Part shown: piece after piece, positions 58,006-64,000 of the stretch
How positions within the stretch are numbered: the first letter of the stretch is position 1
Layout: each line of letters begins with the position of its first letter
Assembly (NCBI RefSeq): GCF_001889005.1
Contig: NZ_CP018153.1
Span: 1,584,501 to 1,648,500 of the forward strand
Direction of reading: 5' to 3'
Length of the DNA: 64,000 bases
DNA from: Christiangramia salexigens
Lineage (GTDB): Bacteria > Bacteroidota > Bacteroidia > Flavobacteriales > Flavobacteriaceae
The notes under the pieces: generated by a model
Database searches by the model: none
Told to the model about the DNA's origin: nothing
The model's input: the letters and a program-made list of their open reading frames with translations, nothing else
Made by a program: the position numbers and the translations under genes

Positions 58006-59436
58006 ATGAAAGATGTAAAGTTCGCGATCACAGATATTGAGACCACAGGCAGTGGAATTAAAGGCAACAAGATCACAGAGATCTGCGTGATCGTCGTCCA
58101 GAACGGGGAAGTGATCGATGAATATTCCTCCTTAGTGAATCCAAGTCAGTCGATCCCGCTTTATATCGAAAGCCTCACCGGGATCAATGATGAGATGGTG
58201 AGCAGTGCCCCTGCTTTTTCAGAAATCGCCAATGAGGTAGAAGAGATTACCAAAGACTGCATATTTGTAGCTCATAATGTCAATTTCGACTATAATATTA
58301 TTCGTGCAGAATTTGCCAGCCTTGAAAGGAATTTTAAGCGCAAAAGATTATGTACGGTAAGGCTGACCAAGAAGCTCATTCCCGGACTTTTCTCTTATAG
58401 CCTTGGAAATATTTGCAGTTCCATAAACATTCCGCATTTGGATCGGCACAGGGCTAAGGGAGATTGTGAAGCCACGGTTACATTATTTCAGCGTTGCCTC
58501 TCGCTGGATCCTGAATTTGACGTTATTAAAACCTTGCTGAACCAGAAAACGGCTGCTTCTTACCTTCCACCTAATTTTAAAAGTTCAGATTTCGAAAAAC
58601 TGCCTGTTTCAACAGGAGTCTATTTTTTCAAGGATAAAGATGGCAGGCCGATCTATATTGGAAAGGCGAAAAATATCAAAAGCCGGATAAAATCTCATTT
58701 TCAGGAAAGGTCCAACCGGAAATATAAAATGATGCAGGAAACCTACAGCATAGATTATGAACTTACCGGCAATGAACTTCTCGCATTATTACGTGAATCT
58801 GAACTAATCCTGAAATATTACCCTAAATTCAACAAAGCACAGAAAAAAGTTTCCAGACCTTATACCCTTACCTCCTACCATAATCAAAAAGGAATTGAGC
58901 GCTTTGCGCTTCATAAGAACAAGATCGCTCCGGTTAGCTGGATGAAATTCTACACACGTGAAGACGCCATAAAATTTCTTGAATACCTGTGTATAGAATT
59001 TCAACTTTGTCCAAAATATTGCGGCTTGCAAACAGGAGTTGATGTGTGTGACCATTATAAGATCACTAACTGCTCCGGCGTTTGTGACGACGAGATAAGC
59101 ATTGATGAATATAATGAACGCGTCTCCAATGCGATAGATCATATCTCGACCTATGAAGATTCCTGCCTGCTTCTTGAACAGGGAAGACATAAAAATGAGA
59201 AGTCTTTTATTTATCTAAAAAAAGGTCGCTATTCAGGTTATGGCTATATAGAGAGTTCGGAAGAGCTTAATCATCCCGGTGAATTTAAAAATTTTCTGAT
59301 CCCTCAAAAAACCTCAAGTTATGCCGACAGGATCCTAAACCGATACCTGAATACGAAAAAGAATATTGTAAAAATACCACTAGCGACTAAAGAGAAAGAA
59401 TTTGCGAAAACTGAAGAGGAGATCTGGTTTGGATAA
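58006..59436 (+). CDS. DEDDh 3'-5' exonuclease fused to a GIY-YIG (UvrC/Cho-like) nuclease
   Basis: 476 aa. Residues 1-165 form a DnaQ-type exonuclease: FAITDIETTG (Asp10, Glu12), CIFVAHNVNFDYNII and HRAKGDCEAT, giving the DEDDh set. Residues about 200-290 form a GIY-YIG domain like UvrC N-terminus: GVYFFKDKDGRPIYIGKAKN, IKSRIKSHF and ELLALLRESELILKYYPKFN with the catalytic Glu. The remainder (KYCGLQTGVDVCDHYKITNC) resembles the Cys-containing region after the nuclease domain in Cho/UvrC. The fusion is known from other bacteria (for example mycobacteria) and probably acts in DNA repair. It lacks the UvrC C-terminal RNase H-like half. Confidence 0.92.
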   Translation: MKDVKFAITDIETTGSGIKGNKITEICVIVVQNGEVIDEYSSLVNPSQSIPLYIESLTGINDEMVSSAPAFSEIANEVEEITKDCIFVAHNVNFDYNIIRAEFASLERNFKRKRLCTVRLTKKLIPGLFSYSLGNICSSINIPHLDRHRAKGDCEATVTLFQRCLSLDPEFDVIKTLLNQKTAASYLPPNFKSSDFEKLPVSTGVYFFKDKDGRPIYIGKAKNIKSRIKSHFQERSNRKYKMMQETYSIDYELTGNELLALLRESELILKYYPKFNKAQKKVSRPYTLTSYHNQKGIERFALHKNKIAPVSWMKFYTREDAIKFLEYLCIEFQLCPKYCGLQTGVDVCDHYKITNCSGVCDDEISIDEYNERVSNAIDHISTYEDSCLLLEQGRHKNEKSFIYLKKGRYSGYGYIESSEELNHPGEFKNFLIPQKTSSYADRILNRYLNTKKNIVKIPLATKEKEFAKTEEEIWFG

Positions 59437-59459
59437 ACCAGCCTCAATTACCCTATTCA

Positions 59460-60770
59460 TTAAACCACTCTAATTTTCACTTTCTTTTTCTTTAACCTGG
59501 AATTATCGAGTTCCCGGATGAGATCTTGGGCTTTTGAAGCCGCTACCGAAACAAAACTACAATCCTGTTTTAATTCGATCGTTCCCAGCTCCTCCTTACT
59601 CAAATTTCCCTTCTTAAAGAATAGTCCGGCGATATCTCCTTTGGAAATCTTGTCTTTTCTTCCACCTGAAATGAACAGGGTTTCCCATTCGGTTTCTTTC
59701 TTAAGCTGATTGGTTTCCAGGTTTTGAATCTGAGATTCATTGATGAAGTCGGGTAAACTTTCCTTTTCCCATTTTAGAACATAGGCCGTACCTTCTTCCT
59801 GCATTCTGGCAGTTCTCCCATTTCTATGAGTAAACTCTGCTTCTTTTAGGGGTAATTGATAATGTATGATAAAATTTAATGCCGGAATATCTATCCCTCG
59901 TGCGGCCAGGTCTGTAGCGATAATGATCCTGTGAGTTCCATTTCTAAATTTGATCAAAGCCCGTTCGCGGTCCTGCTGCTCCATTCCCCCATGAAAGGTT
60001 CCGTGCGGAATATTCTTATCTTCCAGAAATTCGCTTACCAGTTGAATACTATCCTTAAAATTGCAGAAAATTATCCCCGGATTATTACCTATATGCCTTA
60101 ACAGATCGTGCAGACTTTGCAGCTTATCCCGATGCGATGAATTCACGGTTTTAACCTCTAACAAAGGCAGTTCGTCAGAAAGATAATTGATCTCTTTTGG
60201 TGCCGTCATACCAACGAAATGTGGGATATCAACGTTTTGAGTAGCCGAAGTTAAAATCCGTTTCTCAACATTAGGCAAGAGCTTAAAGATTTCAGACATT
60301 TCTTCCTCAAAACCTATTTCCAGAGATTTATCAAATTCATCCAGAACGACGGTTTTTATATCATGAGCAGCAAAAGTTCCTCGTCTCAAATGATCTGCGA
60401 TCCTTCCAGGCGTACCTATCAGAATCGCAGGCGGATGCTTTAGTTCAATTTTATCTTTGGCAGATGATCTGCCTCCATACACTGCATTGGCTTTAAAACC
60501 CGTGCCCATTTCCCTTATGATCTGCTCAATCTGTATTGCCAGTTCCCGCGAAGGCACGAGGATCATAGCCTGGACACTTCTAAGCTCAATGTAGAGCTCA
60601 TTCAGCAATGGTAACAGAAATGCCAGAGTTTTACCCGTTCCGGTAGGAGATAATAATATTGTATTCGCTGAAGAGCTTATTGCTGCCACTGCTTCTTTTT
60701 GCATTGGATTTAGCTTAGAGATCTTTAGCTTATTGAGAATTTCTTCTTCAGATTTAATGTTATTGGCCAT
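59460..60770 (-). CDS. DEAD-box RNA helicase, DbpA-like, with DEFD in motif II
   Basis: 436 aa. Helicase motifs in order are: Q region (LKISKLNPMQKEAV), I (SPTGTGKT, residues 41-48), Ia (PSREL), Ib (TPGR), II (DEFD at 144-147 in place of DEAD), III (SAT, 175-177), IV-V (IIFCNFKDS, IIATDLAARGIDIP) and VI (HRNGRTAR). The C-terminal ~70 residues (FISGGRKDKISKGDIAGLFF) match the DbpA RNA-binding domain, which in E. coli targets 23S rRNA hairpin 92. A ribosome-assembly role is therefore likely. The ATG at 60770 is only 5 nt from a -7 element; the next Met is residue 23. Confidence 0.92.
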   Translation of the reverse strand: MANNIKSEEEILNKLKISKLNPMQKEAVAAISSSANTILLSPTGTGKTLAFLLPLLNELYIELRSVQAMILVPSRELAIQIEQIIREMGTGFKANAVYGGRSSAKDKIELKHPPAILIGTPGRIADHLRRGTFAAHDIKTVVLDEFDKSLEIGFEEEMSEIFKLLPNVEKRILTSATQNVDIPHFVGMTAPKEINYLSDELPLLEVKTVNSSHRDKLQSLHDLLRHIGNNPGIIFCNFKDSIQLVSEFLEDKNIPHGTFHGGMEQQDRERALIKFRNGTHRIIIATDLAARGIDIPALNFIIHYQLPLKEAEFTHRNGRTARMQEEGTAYVLKWEKESLPDFINESQIQNLETNQLKKETEWETLFISGGRKDKISKGDIAGLFFKKGNLSKEELGTIELKQDCSFVSVAASKAQDLIRELDNSRLKKKKVKIRVV

Positions 60771-60774
60771 TCGG

Positions 60775-60782
60775 CAAAAGTA
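60775..60782 (-). promoter_or_regulatory. -7 element near helicase start (TACTTTTG)
   Basis: Exact TAnnTTTG match on the minus strand, 5 nt from the ATG at 60770. If used, the mRNA would be nearly leaderless. Confidence 0.45.
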
Positions 60783-60830
60783 CGGCTATTTCATAGAGTA
60801 CATTCAGTAAGAAGTCAGTTTCAAAACTTT

Positions 60831-60838
60831 TACCTTTG
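60831..60838 (+). promoter_or_regulatory. -7 element of rlmF promoter (TACCTTTG)
   Basis: Exact TAnnTTTG match, 22 nt before ATG 60860. It covers the TTG at 60836, which is therefore not the start. Confidence 0.65.
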
Positions 60839-60859
60839 GAGCAGTTTCAATATTTGTCT

Positions 60860-61717
60860 ATGCACCCAAAGAACATACATAACCAGCCCTACAATTTTGA
60901 GGCTTTAACCGGTTCGAATCCGGAATTATCTAAATTCGTGTTTACGAATCAATATGGAACCCGAAGCATAGATTTCGGCGATCCCGTAGCCGTGCTACAG
61001 CTGAATAAAGCGCTGCTTAATTATCATTATCAGGTGCAGAACTGGAGCATTCCTAAAAATTATCTATGCCCACCTATTCCCGGACGGGCAGATTATATTC
61101 ACCATCTTGCCGATCTTCTTGCCGAAGAAAAGCAAGAGGAAAAGGTTAATGGAATTGATATTGGAGTTGGTGCTAATGTTATTTATCCAATTCTTGCCAG
61201 CAGGATATATGACTGGAAGATGATTGGGACCGATATTGAAAAGACCTCGATTGCAGAGGCTAAATCAAATATTAAGGCCAATCCTAACCTAAAGGAAAAT
61301 ATTGAGATAAGACATCAGGAAGACCGGGGCAGTATCTTTAAAGGTGTCATTCAAAAAGGGGAGTATTATCAGTTTAGCATGTGCAATCCGCCTTTTCACG
61401 CTTCAGAAAAGGAAGCTACAAAAGCAAGTCTTAGAAAATTGAAAAATCTGGGAAAAAATGCCGGTTCTGGGTTAAATTTTGGCGGACAGGCCAGTGAATT
61501 ATGGTGCAATGGCGGTGAAGCCTTATTTCTGAAAAGAATGATCAAAGAAAGTGTACACTTCAAATCTCAGGTGGGTTGGTTCACCAGCCTGGTTTCGAAA
61601 AAAGAAAATCTCCCTAAGCTTTTTAAGCAGCTTAAAAAGCTGAAAGCTGATTATAAGATCGTTGAAATGGGTCAAGGAAATAAAAAAAGCAGATTCATCG
61701 CGTGGCGTTTTGAGTAA
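60860..61717 (+). CDS. rlmF: 23S rRNA (adenine-1618-N6)-methyltransferase RlmF
   Basis: 285 aa from ATG 60860 (MHPKNIHNQPYNFEALTGSN). SAM-dependent N6-methylation of A1618 in 23S rRNA. The RlmF-typical N-terminus, the SAM-binding GIDIGVGANVIYPILASR, GTDIEKTSIAEA and the N6-adenine MTase motif MCNPPFHAS are visible, as is GQASELWCNGGEALFLKRMI. Length fits the family. Divergent from the helicase gene; each has its own promoter. Confidence 0.95.
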   Translation: MHPKNIHNQPYNFEALTGSNPELSKFVFTNQYGTRSIDFGDPVAVLQLNKALLNYHYQVQNWSIPKNYLCPPIPGRADYIHHLADLLAEEKQEEKVNGIDIGVGANVIYPILASRIYDWKMIGTDIEKTSIAEAKSNIKANPNLKENIEIRHQEDRGSIFKGVIQKGEYYQFSMCNPPFHASEKEATKASLRKLKNLGKNAGSGLNFGGQASELWCNGGEALFLKRMIKESVHFKSQVGWFTSLVSKKENLPKLFKQLKKLKADYKIVEMGQGNKKSRFIAWRFE

Positions 61718-61772
61718 GCCATTTTTAAAGGAATGATTTAGATTAAAATCTGGATAAAATGGGACATAGGAT

Positions 61773-61985
61773 ATTTTTCCTTTGGGCTCCCATCTGAAAA
61801 TAAAAAGTTCCGCTCCCTTTGCGGAAGCCCTTTTTCATTTCCCTCCAATGCTTCGAGCAAGCTCAGCTTTTTTTGGGCAGGATGGTTTTTCCTTTGGGCT
61901 CCCATCTGAAAATAAAAAGTCCGCTCCCTTTGCGGAAGCCCTTTTTCATTTCCCTCCAAAGCTTCGAGCAAGCTCAGCTTTTCTG
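61773..61985. repeat. Two tandem ~111-bp copies containing hairpins
   Basis: Copy 1 (about 61773-61883) and copy 2 (about 61885-61985) share TTTTTCCTTTGGGCTCCCAT, TGAAAATAAAAAGT, CCGCTCCCTTTGCGGAAGCC and CTTCGAGCAAGCTCAGCTTT with one 1-nt indel (GTTCC/GTCC) and few substitutions. Each carries a hairpin TTCCGC/GCGGAA or TCCGC/GCGGA. Read on the minus strand, the segment GGGAAATGAAAAAG...GCGGACTTTTT resembles the tRNA-Arg terminator at 61993-62020, so the copies may be duplicated and diverged terminator segments. Non-coding. Confidence 0.8.
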
Positions 61986-61992
61986 GGAAATG

Positions 61993-62020
61993 AAAAAGTC
62001 CGCACTTTCGTGCAGACTTT
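61993..62020 (-). terminator. Terminator of yqeY/tRNA-Arg transcript
   Basis: Read on the minus strand: AAAGTC-T-GCAC GAAA GTGC-G-GACTTTTTC, a stem with one mismatch, GAAA tetraloop and T-run, 11 nt after the tRNA 3' end. Confidence 0.75.
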
Positions 62021-62030
62021 ATGCTTTAAG

Positions 62031-62104
62031 TGACCCCGGCAGGATTCAAACCTGCAACCCTCAGAGCCGAAATCTGATGCGCTATTCAGTTGCGCCACGG
62101 GGCC
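62031..62104 (-). tRNA. tRNA-Arg (anticodon TCG)
   Basis: 74 nt folding fully as a cloverleaf. Acceptor GGCCCCG/CGGGGTC (one G-T), D stem GCGC/GCGC, anticodon stem TCAGA/TCTGA with loop TTTCGGC (anticodon TCG, reads CGA), T stem GCAGG/CCTGC with loop TTTGAAT, discriminator A. CCA is not encoded. It lies 20 bp downstream of yqeY on the same strand. Confidence 0.95.
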
Positions 62105-62123
62105 ATTAGTTACTTTATGTAAC

Positions 62124-62576
62124 TTATTGACTTAATCTTTGTTTTACTATTGTAGAAATGGTCTTACCATCTGCCTTTCCGGCCAATTCTCCGGTAGCCA
62201 TCCCCATTACTTTCCCCATATCCTGCATTCCGGAAGCCCCGGTCTTGGCGATGATCTCATCTACTTTAGCCGCTATCTCCTCTTCGCTCATTTGCTCCGG
62301 CAAAAAGGCTTCGATCACCTCAGCTTGTTTAAGCTCAGGTTCTGCAAGGTCTTCTCGCCCCTGCTCCTTATAGATAGCTGCACTGTCCTTACGTTGTTTT
62401 ACAAGTTTTTGTAAAAGCTTCATCTCCTCTTCTTCAGACAAGCCGTCTTTCGCAGATGATTCTGTGTTCGCCACTAAAATGGCTCCTTTCACAGCTCTTA
62501 AAGCTTCAAGCTTTGCGCTATCCTTAGCTCTCATGGCTGCTTTCATTTCAACCATTACTTTTTCCTGTAAACTCAT
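62124..62576 (-). CDS. yqeY: GatB/YqeY domain-containing protein
   Basis: 150 aa, the usual length of YqeY. It contains the helical Asn/Gln amidotransferase C-terminal-like domain (MKAAMRAKDSAKLEALRAVK; AEVIEAFLPEQMSEEEIAAK; GASGMQDMGKVMGMATGELA; ADGKTISTIVKQRL). Its function is unclear in the literature; the domain is shared with GatB and glutaminyl-tRNA synthetase and may bind tRNA. Here it lies directly upstream of a tRNA-Arg gene on the same strand, which may be co-transcribed. Confidence 0.93.
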   Translation of the reverse strand: MSLQEKVMVEMKAAMRAKDSAKLEALRAVKGAILVANTESSAKDGLSEEEEMKLLQKLVKQRKDSAAIYKEQGREDLAEPELKQAEVIEAFLPEQMSEEEIAAKVDEIIAKTGASGMQDMGKVMGMATGELAGKADGKTISTIVKQRLSQ

Positions 62577-62800
62577 GATTCAAAAATTATGCAGCGAAGA
62601 TAAAATTTTCTGATCGAATAAACCACTTATTTTTGGGTTCAAAATTAAGTATATCCAGCCTTTAAGTATCAATAACATTTTTTGCCGAGATCCTTATCTT
62701 CATAAGTTCTGACTAATTTTTCAATTACCTGTATATAAGTTGAAAACAGATCAAAAGGGCCGAAAAAATATAAATTACTGGCGTTTAAACAATAATCTGA
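62577..62800. other. Intergenic stretch upstream of the pseudogene
   Basis: AT-rich. It should hold the yqeY promoter (minus strand) and possibly the old promoter of the decayed gene. No clear TAnnTTTG element or coding frame seen. Confidence 0.4.
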
Positions 62801-62973
62801 ATGAAATTCCCTGAATTATCTTTTAATCTTCTTTATACTCCTCAATTGGAAAACTCAGGCGCAAAGACAGGTCAAAACAATTAATTCCGGCTGGGAGTTT
62901 AACCATCGAGATCCAGTTCAAAAGCAATTTCGGCGAGCCGATCCTGTCAGGTATCCGTTTGGAAAAATTATAA
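62801..62973 (+). pseudogene. Remnant of a secreted protein gene (frameshifted signal peptide plus a C-terminal scrap)
   Basis: ATG 62801 reads MKFPELSF..., but removing one C from the CCC run at 62809-62811 gives a very good signal peptide (MKFLNYLLIFFILLNWKTQA, then Q). About 25 codons on, a third frame opens that reads like a secreted-enzyme C-terminus (LIPAGSLTIEIQFKSNFGEP ... GIRLEKL) and stops at TAA 62971-62973. The likeliest story is a secreted glycosidase or carbohydrate-binding protein that lost its middle by deletion. An alternative reading continues the signal-peptide frame as INSGWEFNHRDP, reminiscent of the GH2 N-terminus. Family not determined. Confidence 0.4.
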
Positions 62974-63006
62974 AAAAAGCCCGGGTGCCTATGTTACACC
63001 CGGGCT
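62971..63006 (-). terminator. Strong Rho-independent terminator of the GH3 gene
   Basis: Perfect 10-bp stem AGCCCGGGTG (read on minus strand; + strand arms 62978-62987 and 62997-63006), 9-nt loop, and T-run on the minus strand. It overlaps the stop of the pseudogene. Confidence 0.9.
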
Positions 63007-63037
63007 CAAAACTACTAACTAAAACTAACCTAAAATC

Positions 63038-64000
63038 TTACTCTACAAGTTCAAAGCTTCCATCGAAGTCTGAATCTGAAGTCCCGTCAATAAAAAATTC
63101 AAATTCTCCCGACTCATATACATGTTCTAATTGAGAGTTATAGAACTTAAGATCCTCGGGAGTGATGGTAAATGTTACCGTTTGAGTCTCTCCTTTTTTA
63201 AGAGAGATCTTTTTAAAGCCTTTTAATTCCTTAACCGGCGGGGTTACACTTCTTACTTTATCATGTATATACAACTGCACCACTTCTTCTCCATCATAAT
63301 CTCCGGTATTGGTCACCTTCGCGCTTATTTCTATGGATGAGTCAACTTGCAATGTATCCTGACTTGCTTTTATATCGCTGTATTCAAAGCTGGTATAGCT
63401 TAAACCATGCCCAAATGGAATTAAGGGTGAGTTAGGTGCATCAAGATAATTGGATTTGAACTTAGCAAATGCAGGTGTTGGAGCTGGTCTACCTGTGGTT
63501 TTAACCGAATAGTAAATAGGTATCTGACCAACATTTCTTGGCCATGTGGCTGTAAGTTTCCCAGAAGGATTATAATCTCCAAAGATCACATCGGCCACAG
63601 CATTTCCCGCTTCTACACCAGGATGCCAGATCTGAAGAATGCTTACAGGTAATCCCATTTCTTCCGAAATATCCAATGGTCTTCCACTCATTAATAATAA
63701 CACAACAGGTTTTCCTGTCTTCACCATTTCCTTAATCAGTTTCTTCTGACTATCCGGAATTTGAATATTTGTTCTGCTGGCAGCTTCCCCGCTCATTTCG
63801 GTTGCTTCACCAACCACAGCCACTATCACATCTGAAGTTTTGGCAACTTCTATAGCTTCTTTCAATAATGCTTCAGGAGATCTATCATCAATAGAGATTC
63901 TTTCACCAAACACATTCACTTTTTTCGCAAATGAAGTATCGTTGGAAATATTTGCTCCTTTAGCATATTTGATCTTTGCGTTTGGAGCTACATTCTTCAT
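63038..64000 (-). CDS. GH3 beta-glucosidase-like enzyme, N-terminal part outside window
   Basis: The visible 320 residues are the C-terminal part; the Met at the window edge is probably internal, since GH3 enzymes of this type are 700-800 aa. The second alpha/beta domain is visible (SDVIVAVVGEATEMSGEAAS, KPVVLLLMSGRPLDI, QIWHPGVEAGNAVADVIFGD, NPSGKLTATWPRNVGQIPIYY). So is LIPFGHGLSYTSFEYSD followed by the C-terminal fibronectin III-like domain (EVVQLYIHDKVRSVTPPVKE, LKGFKKISL). This layout matches the BglX type, usually periplasmic. The catalytic nucleophile lies in the missing half. It probably removes terminal beta-linked glucose or similar sugars. Confidence 0.93.
   Translation of the reverse strand: MKNVAPNAKIKYAKGANISNDTSFAKKVNVFGERISIDDRSPEALLKEAIEVAKTSDVIVAVVGEATEMSGEAASRTNIQIPDSQKKLIKEMVKTGKPVVLLLMSGRPLDISEEMGLPVSILQIWHPGVEAGNAVADVIFGDYNPSGKLTATWPRNVGQIPIYYSVKTTGRPAPTPAFAKFKSNYLDAPNSPLIPFGHGLSYTSFEYSDIKASQDTLQVDSSIEISAKVTNTGDYDGEEVVQLYIHDKVRSVTPPVKELKGFKKISLKKGETQTVTFTITPEDLKFYNSQLEHVYESGEFEFFIDGTSDSDFDGSFELVE

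Noticed and set aside
61738..62109. Open frames on both strands through the duplicated segment
   Set aside because: The frames arise because the repeat unit is 111 bp (a multiple of three). They cover hairpins, a terminator and the tRNA, and have no promoter or family match.

Overview
The window looks like chromosome from a marine-type Flavobacteriaceae (Bacteroidota); a Gramella/Christiangramia-like genome would fit, but the genus is inferred from general character and not proven. The evidence is AT-rich DNA, TAnnTTTG -7 promoter elements about 20 nt before many start codons, a short RpoD without region 1.1, menaquinone methyltransferase next to porT, a lipidated TamA (TamL), and several giant proteins ending in type IX secretion (T9SS) type A sorting domains. 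No rRNA, CRISPR array, prophage or insertion sequence was seen.

Layout. (1) 2-24003, + strand: a tandem family of secreted surface proteins. It holds a 5'-truncated giant, a 300-aa mini-paralogue, a 3451-aa PKD/Ig-repeat giant and a 2360-aa HYR/SprB-repeat giant. All share the same C-terminal material; the three large ones also carry a LamG domain followed by a conserved ~700-aa tail. (2) 24000-41657: housekeeping genes (rsmG, an aspartate aminotransferase, trkAH, ubiE, porT, a SpoU-type rRNA methyltransferase, tamL, fbaA, accD, rpsO, pnp, rpoD, rpe, ypdA-like). (3) 41724-53757, - strand: a conserved hypothetical, then a 3.7-kaa T9SS adhesin with 29 near-identical 79-aa MBG repeats, then a small secreted protein upstream of it. 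(4) 54097-57020: a fructan-use pair, a sugar-porter MFS transporter overlapping a GH32 lipoprotein. (5) 57520-62576: a CDGSH protein, an exonuclease/GIY-YIG fusion, a DbpA-like helicase, rlmF, a duplicated hairpin segment, tRNA-Arg(TCG) and yqeY. (6) 62801-64000: a decayed secreted-protein remnant and the 3' part of a GH3 glycosidase.

How the genes fit together. porT encodes an outer-membrane part of the T9SS, which would export the four or five sorting-domain proteins here. tamL encodes an outer-membrane assembly factor. The GH32/MFS pair and GH3 fit a polysaccharide-degrading marine life style. I see no convincing new defence or enzymatic system. The most unusual structure is the 6.9-kb MBG array, where a single silent C/T marker alternates between neighbouring copies and so records a two-repeat amplification unit. 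Other points worth a look are the mini-paralogue, an AccD with all four zinc cysteines replaced, and a decayed gene beside GH3.
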